Below are positions 26,244 to 34,403 of a stretch of 64,000 bases of DNA, piece by piece. How positions within the stretch are numbered: position 1 is the first letter of the stretch; every line of letters begins with the position of its first letter. The DNA is from Peptococcaceae bacterium BRH_c23 (GTDB lineage Bacteria; Bacillota_B; Desulfitobacteriia; Desulfitobacteriales; Desulfitobacteriaceae). The position numbers were made by a program, and so were the translations under genes. Below the pieces are notes generated by a model. The model was not told the DNA's origin. It saw only the letters and a program-made list of their open reading frames with translations, and did not search any database. The DNA is taken from NCBI GenBank assembly GCA_000961805.1, contig LADV01000072.1, forward strand, positions 1 through 64,000, in the 5' to 3' direction.

Positions 26244-26322
26244 TAAGAGGGTTATCCGCATCTTCGCCAGTGGCTTAAGCGTCCTTAACCGGGCCATATG
26301 ATGGCTTAAACCAACCCTCTTA
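26244..26322. repeat. 79-bp element bounded by 10-bp inverted repeats
   Basis: TAAGAGGGTT at 26244-26253 and its exact complement AACCCTCTTA at 26313-26322 enclose 59 bases containing GGCTTAA twice in direct orientation. It could be a MITE-like insertion or a long structured terminator. No coding content. Confidence 0.65.
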
Positions 26323-26415
26323 AGAGTGATCAAGTAAATGATGGCTGGTTATGATAAATTTGGGTAACAGGACATTCCCGTTCTTCCATAATCTAAGGAG
26401 AGGAGGGGATATGTA

Positions 26416-27111
26416 ATGGGTGGTAAGGAGTATTGTATTCAACCTGGTGATAATTTTCATGACCTTGCTCAGCGTTGGGGAGGAACTTGTGAAGACTTCC
26501 TTTTGGTCAATCCCAGCGTTGATCCCATGAAACTTCAAATAGGGCAAAAGATTGTTCTTCCCGAATTTAAAAGCGCTCTCCAAGGGCAAGAGCAATTTGC
26601 AGATATACGTAAAGATCAGGGACAAGGGTTTGTTGGGGATTATCTAGATGAAGTCGAAATGGAAGTCGAGGGAGTTCGTGTTCGGTTACGACGGATTGGT
26701 GAACCAAGAGTCCCTCATGAAATTCACTTTATTCTCCCTAGAACCGAGATCCGTAAAATCCAACCCGCAGGGGAATGTGGGCCGACTGATGTACAAATTA
26801 TGTTAAGTAATCTGGATGTTGTACTCTCCCCTCGATTAGTGAGCGGTAACGGAGACCGCGCGGAACAGGGCAAACTAGTTGTATCGCCAGATGGTCAGAC
26901 TCAAGCTCAACCGCAAATCCAGGCACAGCCTCAAGCTCAAGCCCAGTCTCCAACTCAAAAGACGGTCCAAGGTGAGAACGAGTCTCCACAGTTACAATTT
27001 GGTGCAACCCCTCCCTATGATCTGAGTGCGCAAACTGCGACGCAACCCTCTCAAGGACTTATGCAGGGCAAAAATCAACCGCGATGGCGCATGTCCTTCC
27101 CCTTTAATTAA
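26416..27111 (+). CDS. LysM-domain protein, spore or wall associated
   Basis: 231 residues. A LysM domain lies at the N-terminus (YCIQPGDNFHDLAQRWGGTCEDFLLVNPSV to LQIGQKIVLPE, about 5-52), then a middle region of unknown fold, and a low-complexity Gln/Ala/Pro region (QAQPQIQAQPQAQAQSP) near 170-190. There is no signal peptide, as in spore-coat proteins of the SafA type, but also compatible with a wall-binding or pilus-associated role. ATG 26416 has AGGAGAGGAGGGG upstream. It closes pilus cluster 2, though function within it is not shown. Confidence 0.65.
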   Translation: MGGKEYCIQPGDNFHDLAQRWGGTCEDFLLVNPSVDPMKLQIGQKIVLPEFKSALQGQEQFADIRKDQGQGFVGDYLDEVEMEVEGVRVRLRRIGEPRVPHEIHFILPRTEIRKIQPAGECGPTDVQIMLSNLDVVLSPRLVSGNGDRAEQGKLVVSPDGQTQAQPQIQAQPQAQAQSPTQKTVQGENESPQLQFGATPPYDLSAQTATQPSQGLMQGKNQPRWRMSFPFN

Positions 27112-27150
27112 TGTATCTGACTATCGGAGTTATAAATAGAACGTTCAAAT

Positions 27151-27188
27151 GAGGAAGAGCTTTTTTGATTATGAAGGCTCTTTCTTAA
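27151..27188 (+). terminator. Probable terminator after the LysM gene
   Basis: AAGAGC (27155-27160) pairs with GCTCTT (27177-27182) and a TTCTT tail follows. Modest stem. Confidence 0.5.
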
Positions 27189-27210
27189 TTGTGATTTACC
27201 ACTTGTAGCT

Positions 27211-27242
27211 AATTTCAATAAGTAGTTTTATATATTGAAATT
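27211..27242. promoter_or_regulatory. Inverted repeat upstream of aroQ
   Basis: AATTTCAAT (27211-27219) and its exact complement ATTGAAATT (27234-27242), 14 bases apart, sit about 86 bases before the aroQ start. Possible operator or a hairpin in the leader. Confidence 0.4.
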
Positions 27243-27327
27243 TCAGATAAGAATTCCTTCAGCTGAAAATACTATGCTATAGTACAAAATTGTGTTAAAA
27301 TTTCAAGGTAGTTAAGGAAGTGATAAA

Positions 27328-27774
27328 TTGGCAAGTATATGGGTATTTCATGGTCCTAATATAAATTTATTAGGTCTACGTGAACCGGAACATTATGGAT
27401 CGCGCACCTTGGCAGAGATCAATAAAGAAGCGTTAGAGACTGCGAATCTAGCAGGAATGAAGGCTGAATGTCGGCAAACTAATCACGAAGGGGAGCTCTT
27501 GGATTGGATTCAAGGGTTATCACCTGACGACTTCTTAATTTTAAATCCTGGGGCTTGGACACATACAAGTTACGCGATCAGGGACGCTATTAGTGCTGTG
27601 AAAGTTCCGACGGTAGAAGTCCATCTTTCAAACATCCATGCCCGTGAAGCATTTCGCACCAATTCTCTTATCGCACCGGTCTGTATAGGACAAGTATCAG
27701 GTCTGGGGGCAGACGGTTATGTATTAGCGATGCGTTATGCTGTCGACTACCAAGGCCGTAAGGCAAAGGCATGA
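27328..27774 (+). CDS. aroQ: Type II 3-dehydroquinate dehydratase AroQ
   Basis: 148 residues from TTG 27328, behind AAGGAAG. Dodecameric enzyme that dehydrates 3-dehydroquinate. Signatures: HGPNINLLGLREPEHYG near the start, QTNHEGELLDWI, ILNPGAWTHTSYAIRDAI with the catalytic His, and VEVHLSNIHAREAFR. It completes the shikimate genes in the window apart from DAHP synthase and AroA. It is separated from the other aro genes by pilus cluster 2. Confidence 0.95.
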   Translation: MASIWVFHGPNINLLGLREPEHYGSRTLAEINKEALETANLAGMKAECRQTNHEGELLDWIQGLSPDDFLILNPGAWTHTSYAIRDAISAVKVPTVEVHLSNIHAREAFRTNSLIAPVCIGQVSGLGADGYVLAMRYAVDYQGRKAKA

Positions 27775-27848
27775 ATTCGATATTCAAACCACGCACCATG
27801 TACTACGTACAACGATAGGGGGGATACATCATCAATCGCATCGAACGA

Positions 27849-28892
27849 ATGCGTCAACGCATGCATGAGGAAAGAATTGATGCTTATATTGTTATTCGTC
27901 CGGAAAATGGACGATATCTGAGCGGGTTTACAGGTGGAGAAGCAACTCTGTATATCACCTCAGAAAAAGCTCTTTTATTAACTGATTTTCGTTACATAGC
28001 ACAAGCAAAGGCCCAGTCTCCAGATTTTGAAATCATTGATGCGGGTCAGGACCACTTTGCTTCTTTAGCAGAAATCGGGGAACATGTCCAGCAAGTGGGT
28101 TTTGAAGGAGACTATGTCACTTACGTGGACCACGGAAAACTGCAAGCTGCTTTATCCCAAGCGGAACTTTTGTCTCTGCCCAACCTTATCGGATATTTGC
28201 GTTCGGTGAAAGATGATTCAGAGCTCAAGCTAATTCGTGAAGCAGTAAAAATCGCAGATCTTGCTTTTGCCGATGTGTTAAAGACGATCAAAATCGGGCA
28301 AACAGAAGAAGAGATTGGTTTAAACTTGGACTTTTCCATGAGACATGCCGGAGCAAGTGGAGGTTCTTTTGATTTTATTGTAGCCTCTGGTGTGCGTTCT
28401 GCGTTGCCTCATGGAACGGCCAGCTCAAAGATCGTTCAATCAGGGGAGTTTCTGACGATGGACTTCGGTGCAATCTATCAGGGTTATTGCTCAGATATCA
28501 CGCGGACGGTTTTTTTAGGCGAACCAGAGGACAAGCAGCGCGAAGTGTATGAAATTGTCCTAGCTGCGCAGAGAGCAGGAATTGAAGCAGTTGCCCCGGG
28601 AAGAACTGGCAAAGAAGTGGATGCGGTAGCCCGTAAACTAATTGAAGAAACAGGTTATGGTGAATACTTTGGACATGGACTAGGACATTCCGTAGGTCTG
28701 GCGATCCATGAGGGACCAAATCTTAATAAGCGGGAAGATCGTGTGCTTGAACCGGGCATGGTCGTTACCGTGGAACCGGGTATTTATATCCCGGATTGGG
28801 GTGGCGTTCGAATTGAGGATATGGTTTTGGTGACCGAAAATGGTTGCGAAGTATTGACCCAGGCACCAAAAGATTTCATAATCATAAAGTGA
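27849..28892 (+). CDS. Xaa-Pro aminopeptidase (M24B)
   Basis: 347 residues from ATG 27849, the first normal start. Creatinase N-domain, then the pita-bread fold with metal ligands in [17 protein letters not shown] (Asp pair), [17 protein letters not shown] (His), and [21 protein letters not shown] (Glu residues). Cleaves X-Pro bonds. The frame is open upstream, and relatives usually begin with something like [11 protein letters not shown]. Here the equivalent codons are ATC-AAT-CGC (from 27831), 7 bases behind AGGGGGG, so a rare ATC start cannot be excluded. Followed closely by efp, as in Bacillus. Confidence 0.9.
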   Translation: MRQRMHEERIDAYIVIRPENGRYLSGFTGGEATLYITSEKALLLTDFRYIAQAKAQSPDFEIIDAGQDHFASLAEIGEHVQQVGFEGDYVTYVDHGKLQAALSQAELLSLPNLIGYLRSVKDDSELKLIREAVKIADLAFADVLKTIKIGQTEEEIGLNLDFSMRHAGASGGSFDFIVASGVRSALPHGTASSKIVQSGEFLTMDFGAIYQGYCSDITRTVFLGEPEDKQREVYEIVLAAQRAGIEAVAPGRTGKEVDAVARKLIEETGYGEYFGHGLGHSVGLAIHEGPNLNKREDRVLEPGMVVTVEPGIYIPDWGGVRIEDMVLVTENGCEVLTQAPKDFIIIK

Positions 28893-28969
28893 CGTTTTAG
28901 AATTTCTTAGTATATAGCTTTAGAAACGGACAAACTAAATAAAAGGATTTTAGGGGGAAAGTGGTAGTT

Positions 28970-29530
28970 ATGATTTCAACGAATGATTTTAAGACAGGTC
29001 TAACCATTCAATTAGACGGTGATGTTTTCTCAGTGGTTGAGTTTCAACATGTTAAACCCGGTAAAGGAGCCGCTTTTGTTCGAACAAAATTGAAAAATGT
29101 GAAGACGGGTGGAGTCGTTGAGCGTAGGTTCAATGCCGGAGAAAAAGTGGAAAAGGCCCATGTGGAGCGTCGTGAAATGGACTATCTCTATAAAGATGGA
29201 GAACATTACGTGGTCATGGATAAGGAAACCTACGAGCAGACCTCTTTGACTCAGGGGCAAATTGGAGACGGTGTGAAATGGCTGAAAGAAAACATGACCT
29301 TAGGTGTGCTTTTCTATGATATAGAGGTTATTGGAGTGGATGTGCCTAATACCGTTCATCTGGCTGTTACAGCAACAGAACCCGGCGTGAAAGGGGATAC
29401 GGCTACCGGTGGGACAAAGCCTGCAACCTTAGAAACGGGTGCAGTCGTGCAGGTGCCTTTCTTTGTCAATGAAGGAGATATGCTGATCATTGATACTCGG
29501 ACAGGAAGCTATGTTCAACGGGCCCAGTAA
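28970..29530 (+). CDS. efp: Translation elongation factor P
   Basis: 186 residues; ATG 28970 gives the normal [13 protein letters not shown] start, while GTG 28961 would add three residues. Three-domain tRNA-like protein that relieves ribosome stalling at polyproline. The domain I loop [13 protein letters not shown] carries the site that is modified in many bacteria, followed by [21 protein letters not shown] and the conserved NVKTG. Consistent with Bacillus-type order papA-efp. Confidence 0.96.
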   Translation: MISTNDFKTGLTIQLDGDVFSVVEFQHVKPGKGAAFVRTKLKNVKTGGVVERRFNAGEKVEKAHVERREMDYLYKDGEHYVVMDKETYEQTSLTQGQIGDGVKWLKENMTLGVLFYDIEVIGVDVPNTVHLAVTATEPGVKGDTATGGTKPATLETGAVVQVPFFVNEGDMLIIDTRTGSYVQRAQ

Positions 29531-29649
29531 AGTCAGAGTTCAGAGGTCAGAAGCTGGAAATAGCAGATTTTAAGTAATATCCTAAATAACATGAAAACAT
29601 CTCTTATGGGGCAAACTTAATTTTAATTGCGACCATAGGAGGTGTTATT
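29531..29649 (+). other. Gap between efp and RNase J
   Basis: Begins with short AGTCAGAGTTCAGAGG-type repeats and ends with the ribosome-binding site GGAGG at 29638-29642. No terminator for efp is seen. Confidence 0.4.
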
Positions 29650-31326
29650 TTGTTATCTCAACAGACTTCAAAGCTTAGCGTGATTCCGCTTGGGGGAACT
29701 GGAGAAATCGGAAAAAATTTGCTGGTTTTTGAATATGAAGATTCAATTGTAATCATTGATGGTGGGGTAAAGTTCCCAGACGAAGAACTACTGGGTATCG
29801 ATTTGGTGATTCCTGACATCGCCTATTTGGAGAAAAACCGCGAGCGAATTAAAGGGCTCTTCATTACACATGGGCATGAGGATCATATCGGTGGACTCCC
29901 ATTCATTTTACCAAAATTGAATATTCCTATTTATGGTACAAAATTGGCCTTGGGATTGGTTCGAGCGAAGTTTCAGGAGCGAACTGCTTATCCTGAATCT
30001 TTAGTGCACATGTTAGAACCTGGTGAACGTATACAGGCAGGGGCTTTTGAAGTAGAGGCATTTCGAGTTACACATAGTATTCCGGATGCTGTCGGATATT
30101 CTCTGCTTTCTCCGGTTGGACGCGTAGTCTATACAGGGGACTTTAAGGTCGACTATACCCCCATTGATGGTCAGAACATGGATTTGAGAAAACTGGCAGC
30201 TTGGGGTGAGGAAGGAATCTTAGCCTTAATTTGCGACTCCACAAATGCTGAACGGCCAGGGGTTACCATGTCAGAAGGGGCAGTCGGGAAAGCTTTGCGA
30301 GACAATTTCGAACGGGCTAAAGGAAAAATCATTATGGCATCGTTTGCTTCTAATGTACATCGAATCCAGCAAGCGATCGATGGTGCTTCTGAGGTTGGTA
30401 GAAAGGTTTGTGTCGTCGGAAGAAGCATGGAGAACGTGGTGCGCACTGCACTGGAGTTAGGCTACTTAAAACTGCCCAAAGAGGATATCATTATTGACAG
30501 TACAGAAGTAGGAAACACACCTTCTACACAATTGTTGGTTCTGACCACTGGGAGTCAAGGTGAGCCACTAGCTGCTTTGACACGGATGGCCACTCGAAGT
30601 CATCGTCAGATTAACGTTCTCGCCGGGGATATGGTCATTATCGCGGCAACCCCAATACCTGGAAACGAGAAGCTTGTGGGAAAGACGATTAATCATCTTT
30701 ATCAGATAGGTGCGGAAGTTGTAACCAAAGAAATGGGGCAAGTACATGTATCCGGACACGCCAATCAAGAAGAGATTAAGCTTGTGATACGCCTTACCAA
30801 CCCGCGTTTTCTTATTCCACATCACGGAGAAGTTCGTCATCAAGTTGCTCTGAAAAGGATCGGACATTCGCTTGGTTACTCGGATCCAGACATTGCTTTA
30901 ACTCAACTGGGCTCACGTGTTGAGATATCCCCGGATCGCATGGAATTCGGAGAACGAGTGGAAGCCGGAAGTATTTACATTGATGGACTGGGTGTAGGGG
31001 ATGTAGGGCAGATTGTTTTGAAAGATCGTCAACAATTGGCGCAAGACGGTGTGGTTGTAGTGGTAGCTGCACTTTCGAAAGGAAAGCCATACAGAATTTT
31101 GTCTGGACCGGATATTATCTCTCGAGGATTTACGTTTATGAAGGAAGCAGAGATATTGGTAGATGGGGCTAGAAAAGTGGTGGAAGCTACCTTAGAAAAC
31201 CAGATCCAGAAGGAGCAAATGGAATGGGGCCCTCTAAAATCCAATATCCGTGACAGTCTAAGCAAATACTTATGGGATAAGACCCGGAGACGACCCATGA
31301 TCTTACCTGTGCTACTACATCATTAG
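29650..31326 (+). CDS. rnj: Ribonuclease J
   Basis: 558 residues from TTG 29650, seven bases behind GGAGG. Metallo-beta-lactamase/beta-CASP RNase. Motifs: THGHEDHIGGLP (metal ligands), TGDFKVDYTP, CDSTNAERPG, TGSQGEPLAALTRMA, HVSGHANQEEIK and PHHGEVRHQ. It works as 5' exonuclease and endonuclease in mRNA decay and rRNA maturation in Firmicutes. Whether it is J1 or J2 cannot be told from this. Length is full. Confidence 0.94.
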   Translation: MLSQQTSKLSVIPLGGTGEIGKNLLVFEYEDSIVIIDGGVKFPDEELLGIDLVIPDIAYLEKNRERIKGLFITHGHEDHIGGLPFILPKLNIPIYGTKLALGLVRAKFQERTAYPESLVHMLEPGERIQAGAFEVEAFRVTHSIPDAVGYSLLSPVGRVVYTGDFKVDYTPIDGQNMDLRKLAAWGEEGILALICDSTNAERPGVTMSEGAVGKALRDNFERAKGKIIMASFASNVHRIQQAIDGASEVGRKVCVVGRSMENVVRTALELGYLKLPKEDIIIDSTEVGNTPSTQLLVLTTGSQGEPLAALTRMATRSHRQINVLAGDMVIIAATPIPGNEKLVGKTINHLYQIGAEVVTKEMGQVHVSGHANQEEIKLVIRLTNPRFLIPHHGEVRHQVALKRIGHSLGYSDPDIALTQLGSRVEISPDRMEFGERVEAGSIYIDGLGVGDVGQIVLKDRQQLAQDGVVVVVAALSKGKPYRILSGPDIISRGFTFMKEAEILVDGARKVVEATLENQIQKEQMEWGPLKSNIRDSLSKYLWDKTRRRPMILPVLLHH

Positions 31327-31349
31327 ATCATATTACAAATTTTAGGTTG

Positions 31350-31423
31350 GAGCGCTGTGGTCTGTTATAAAACGACCGAAGCGCTCTACATCGTTTCAGG
31401 AGCTATTCCTGAAGTCAGGATGT
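31350..31423 (+). promoter_or_regulatory. Two stem-loops in the leader of the GGDEF-EAL gene
   Basis: Stem-loop 1: GAGCGCT (31350-31356) with AGCGCTC (31380-31386), inner GGTC with GACC. Stem-loop 2: ACATC (31388-31392) with GATGT (31419-31423), enclosing TTCAGGA (31395-31401) with TCCTGAA (31407-31413) around a 5-base loop. A T7 run occurs at about 31443-31449 before the coding region. Could be the rnj terminator region or a regulated leader. Confidence 0.5.
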
Positions 31424-31523
31424 ACAATCAGCCGTTAAATGGTTTTTTTGCAGAACTAAAGTTTGATTTGCAGGAATATTGATTAAAATTGGAGAATACA
31501 GCCACTAGGAAGGAGGCCTGAAA

Positions 31524-33833
31524 ATGAAATTCGGTAGAAAATGGAAATGGAACCAGGTCACTCCTTTGCGTATAACTATGCTATACGCGCTGACTGGTGG
31601 GCTCTGGATTCTCTTCTCAGATCATCTATTAGGCCTGATCGTGTCGGATCATAGCGTGCTGCTTTATTTGTCAACCGTAAAGGGCTGGCTCTATGTTACA
31701 GTGACGTCAGTGCTTCTCTATGCCCTTATTCAATGGGGATTCACCTCCCTTCAAAAAAATGAAAAAGTTTTAAAAAAAGATCGAGAACATTTAGAGCGCT
31801 ATCAGCTTTTGGCGGAGCATGTTCTTGATTTAATATTATTTATCCGCCCGGATGGACAGATTATCGATGCCAACGAGGCAGCGGTGCAACGTTATGGTTA
31901 TACCCGTGAGGAATTAACGAACATGCCTGTTCATCAGTTGCGTTTGCCAGAGGACCAATTATCAGTGTCCACCTTTTTAGAAAAGGCTCCCAAGGGGATA
32001 CAGTTTGAACTCAAACACGTTTGTAAAGATGGCAGTGTCTTTCCAATCGATATCAGTGCTAAGGGTGCAACGATCAACGGGAAACCAATTATTGTTAGTC
32101 TCATTCGCGATATTACAAAACGTAAAGATGTAGAAACCGAGGTTTGGCTGGCGAAGGAACGAGCCCAAGTCACGTTAGAGTCCATTGGGGATGCGGTGAT
32201 CACGACCGATGTACAGGCGAACGTTGAGTACCTCAATCCGGTCGCTGAGGCTTTAACTGGTTGGACGAATGCTGAAGCAGTAGGCCTCTCCTTAGAGCAA
32301 GTTTTTCAGATTGTCAATGAAGAAACGGGTAAGAAGGTTGAAAGTCCAATTATCCGATGTCTTCAAGAAGGAAAGGTTGTCGGCTTGGCAAACCATATCG
32401 TCTTAATCAATAAAGCGGGATCGAGAATTGCGATTGAAGATTCAGCTGCACCCATTCGAGACCGTAGTGAAACGATTATAGGGGCAGTTTTAGTGTTTCA
32501 TGATGTCAGTTATAAACGAAATCTTATTAAAGAGTTGGCCCATCAAGCACAACATGATGCTCTAACTGGACTCCCCAACCGCTACCTTTTCAATGAACAT
32601 TTAAAGCAAGCATTAGCACGAGCAAAGCGTAAACAGGGTAAGTTAGCGGTTATGTTTTTGGATTTAGATCGCTTCAAACTGATTAATGATACGATGGGCC
32701 ACAACCTGGGTGATCGACTTCTATATCACGTAGCAGAACGCGTTCGTCGATCGTTGCGCGAAGGGGATACAATCGCAAGACAGGGCGGAGATGAATTTTT
32801 AGTCTTACTTCCGGAGATAATGGATGACCATGAGGTAGTCACCGTATCTGAACGAATTTTAGGAGTTTTTGCTCAACCGATTATCCTAGATGGCAATGAA
32901 GTCTACGTGAGTACGAGTATTGGAATCAGTCTTTATCCAAATGATGGCACTGATTTAGAAACTTTAGTGAAACAGGCGGATACAGCAATGTATTATGCCA
33001 AGGAAAAGGGTCGAAATAATTGTCAGTTTTTCACTTCAGGACTTAATATAAAGGCCAATCAACGACTTGCGACAGAGAACAGTCTGCGTAAGGCCTTAGT
33101 GCGTGGCGAGTTTGTCCTGCATTATCAGCCCCAAGTTGATTTTGAAAGTGGCTCGATTGTAGGCCTGGAAGCCCTCATTCGCTGGAATTCTGTCGAACTG
33201 GGAATGGTTTCCCCTGCCGCCTTTATTCCTATAGCAGAGGAAACGGGGTTGATTGTGCCGATAGGAGAATGGGTTTTATGGACCGCCTGTGCACAGAATA
33301 AGAGTTGGCAAGAACAAAGCTACCCGCCTTTGCGCATAGCCGTTAACATTTCAGCTCGGCAATTTAGAGAACCGGATTTTATTAAGATAGTGGACAGAAT
33401 TCTTCAAAAAACCGGATTAGAACCCCGGTGGCTGGAATTGGAGATCACAGAGAGTATTGCTATGGAAAATGGTCAAACATCTCTTGAAATGTTGAACGGC
33501 TTTAAAGAGTTAGGAGTACGGATTTCCATTGATGATTTCGGAACTGGTTTCTCTTCACTGAATTACTTACGGCGCATGCCGATAGACACCCTGAAAATTG
33601 ATCAATGCTTTATTCAAGATATCAGTTCGGGCGAAAATGGAGAGGAAGTAGTAGCAGCTATTATTCAGCTCGCTAAAAACCTTAACTTAAAAGTTATTGC
33701 CGAAGGAGTAGAGACAAATACCCAACGGTCCTTTCTCAAGGATAAATTGTGCGATGAAATGCAAGGTTACCTCTATAGTAAGGCGGTTTCGTCGCAAGAT
33801 GTTGAAAAGTTGTTCGTACAACCGAAGAAGTAA
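31524..33833 (+). CDS. Membrane PAS-PAS-GGDEF-EAL c-di-GMP protein
   Basis: 769 residues from ATG 31524 behind AAGGAGG. Two N-terminal membrane helices (ITMLYALTGGLWILFSDHLL and VKGWLYVTVTSVLLYALI), two PAS domains (about 95-200 and 212-335), GGDEF domain with an intact RQGGDEFLVLL active site near 425, and EAL domain with intact EALIRW, NISARQF, ELEITES, DDFGTGFSSL and KIDQCFI motifs. Both synthesis and breakdown of c-di-GMP are possible from motifs; which prevails is unknown. It lies between rnj and spoIIIA, a position not typical of Bacillus. Confidence 0.92.
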   Translation: MKFGRKWKWNQVTPLRITMLYALTGGLWILFSDHLLGLIVSDHSVLLYLSTVKGWLYVTVTSVLLYALIQWGFTSLQKNEKVLKKDREHLERYQLLAEHVLDLILFIRPDGQIIDANEAAVQRYGYTREELTNMPVHQLRLPEDQLSVSTFLEKAPKGIQFELKHVCKDGSVFPIDISAKGATINGKPIIVSLIRDITKRKDVETEVWLAKERAQVTLESIGDAVITTDVQANVEYLNPVAEALTGWTNAEAVGLSLEQVFQIVNEETGKKVESPIIRCLQEGKVVGLANHIVLINKAGSRIAIEDSAAPIRDRSETIIGAVLVFHDVSYKRNLIKELAHQAQHDALTGLPNRYLFNEHLKQALARAKRKQGKLAVMFLDLDRFKLINDTMGHNLGDRLLYHVAERVRRSLREGDTIARQGGDEFLVLLPEIMDDHEVVTVSERILGVFAQPIILDGNEVYVSTSIGISLYPNDGTDLETLVKQADTAMYYAKEKGRNNCQFFTSGLNIKANQRLATENSLRKALVRGEFVLHYQPQVDFESGSIVGLEALIRWNSVELGMVSPAAFIPIAEETGLIVPIGEWVLWTACAQNKSWQEQSYPPLRIAVNISARQFREPDFIKIVDRILQKTGLEPRWLELEITESIAMENGQTSLEMLNGFKELGVRISIDDFGTGFSSLNYLRRMPIDTLKIDQCFIQDISSGENGEEVVAAIIQLAKNLNLKVIAEGVETNTQRSFLKDKLCDEMQGYLYSKAVSSQDVEKLFVQPKK

Positions 33834-33837
33834 ATGT

Positions 33838-33860
33838 GTTCAGCTCAAAGCTGAACTTTG
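33838..33860 (+). terminator. Hairpin after the GGDEF-EAL gene
   Basis: GTTCAGC (33838-33844) with GCTGAAC (33850-33856), 5-base loop, then TTTG. Probable terminator. Confidence 0.55.
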
Positions 33861-33884
33861 ATAAATTAATAGTGGTCCCTTTTG

Positions 33885-33924
33885 AGGCTGGGTGCATGCT
33901 CTGTAGTGTGTTACCCGGCTTTTA
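33885..33924 (+). terminator. Second terminator-like hairpin
   Basis: GCTGGGT near 33887-33893 pairs, with one G-U, with ACCCGGC near 33913-33919, followed by TTTT. Together with the hairpin at 33838 it closes the upstream gene. Confidence 0.5.
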
Positions 33925-33983
33925 ACATTCAGACTATCGTGTTCGCATGCGATGTTTAGATGAAGTGGGCTCAAGTGAAGCGG

Positions 33984-34087
33984 GGGTCGAGTACAAGCAG
34001 TGCAAGTGCAACTCGAGAACCGTCCCTAACTGTACTGACTTGCATGTCTGATTTGCACGACTTGCACGGTTCTAACCCCGTCGACCC
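33984..34087. repeat. Nested palindromic element with GAACCGTCC-type arms
   Basis: Outer arms GGGTCGA (33984-33990) with TCGACCC (34081-34087), inner arms AGAACCGT (34016-34023) with ACGGTTCT (34066-34073). The inner arms carry GAACCGTCC, a sequence I associate with REP/RAYT-type small mobile elements in Firmicutes; that link is from memory. It is one block of the long structured region before spoIIIAA. Confidence 0.5.
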
Positions 34088-34153
34088 AAGCCAGAGGAAG
34101 TTTCTTAGCTTAGAGAGCACGATTAGTGGAATTGCGTCAATGAGCGCAGTCGA

Positions 34154-34310
34154 TCAGGCGTTAAGAACCGCAACTGTTCACATGCAGAAAGCCCAGAAGT
34201 TTTGCGGTTTAGCCTGAGCGACAAGCGAATAGCAATGGATCACGATAGTCTCCGGTGGAGAGTATCGCCGAAGCCGTGATCCCTAAAGGAATACCCACCG
34301 GCGTAGGATG
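34154..34310 (+). ncRNA. Candidate structured RNA upstream of spoIIIAA
   Basis: Hairpin 1: TCAGGC (34154-34159) and AACCGCAA (34166-34173) pair with TTGCGGTT (34202-34209) and GCCTGA (34212-34217). Hairpin 2: GGATCACG (34238-34245) with CGTGATCC (34275-34282), enclosing GATA-TCTCC / GGAGA-TATC. The loop CCGGTGG (34252-34258) is exactly complementary to CCACCGG (34295-34301), so a pseudoknot is possible. No standard riboswitch core seen. An overlapping frame of 64 codons looks accidental. Confidence 0.4.
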
Positions 34311-34403
34311 TGCGAAGGTGCTAAGCCTCTTCCTTCACTTTTTTTCCGAACGATGTCTAAAATTAGAAAGCTGGACATACCTTCTATCAAGGGGGGCAAT
34401 AAG

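Noticed and set aside
31350..31423. Simple rnj terminator
   Set aside because: Possible, but neither stem-loop is followed directly by a T run; kept as an unassigned structured leader.
33960..34217. 85-codon + frame before spoIIIAA
   Set aside because: Covers the palindromic element; Ser/Thr-rich with no ribosome-binding site or recognisable domain. The DNA looks like structured non-coding sequence.
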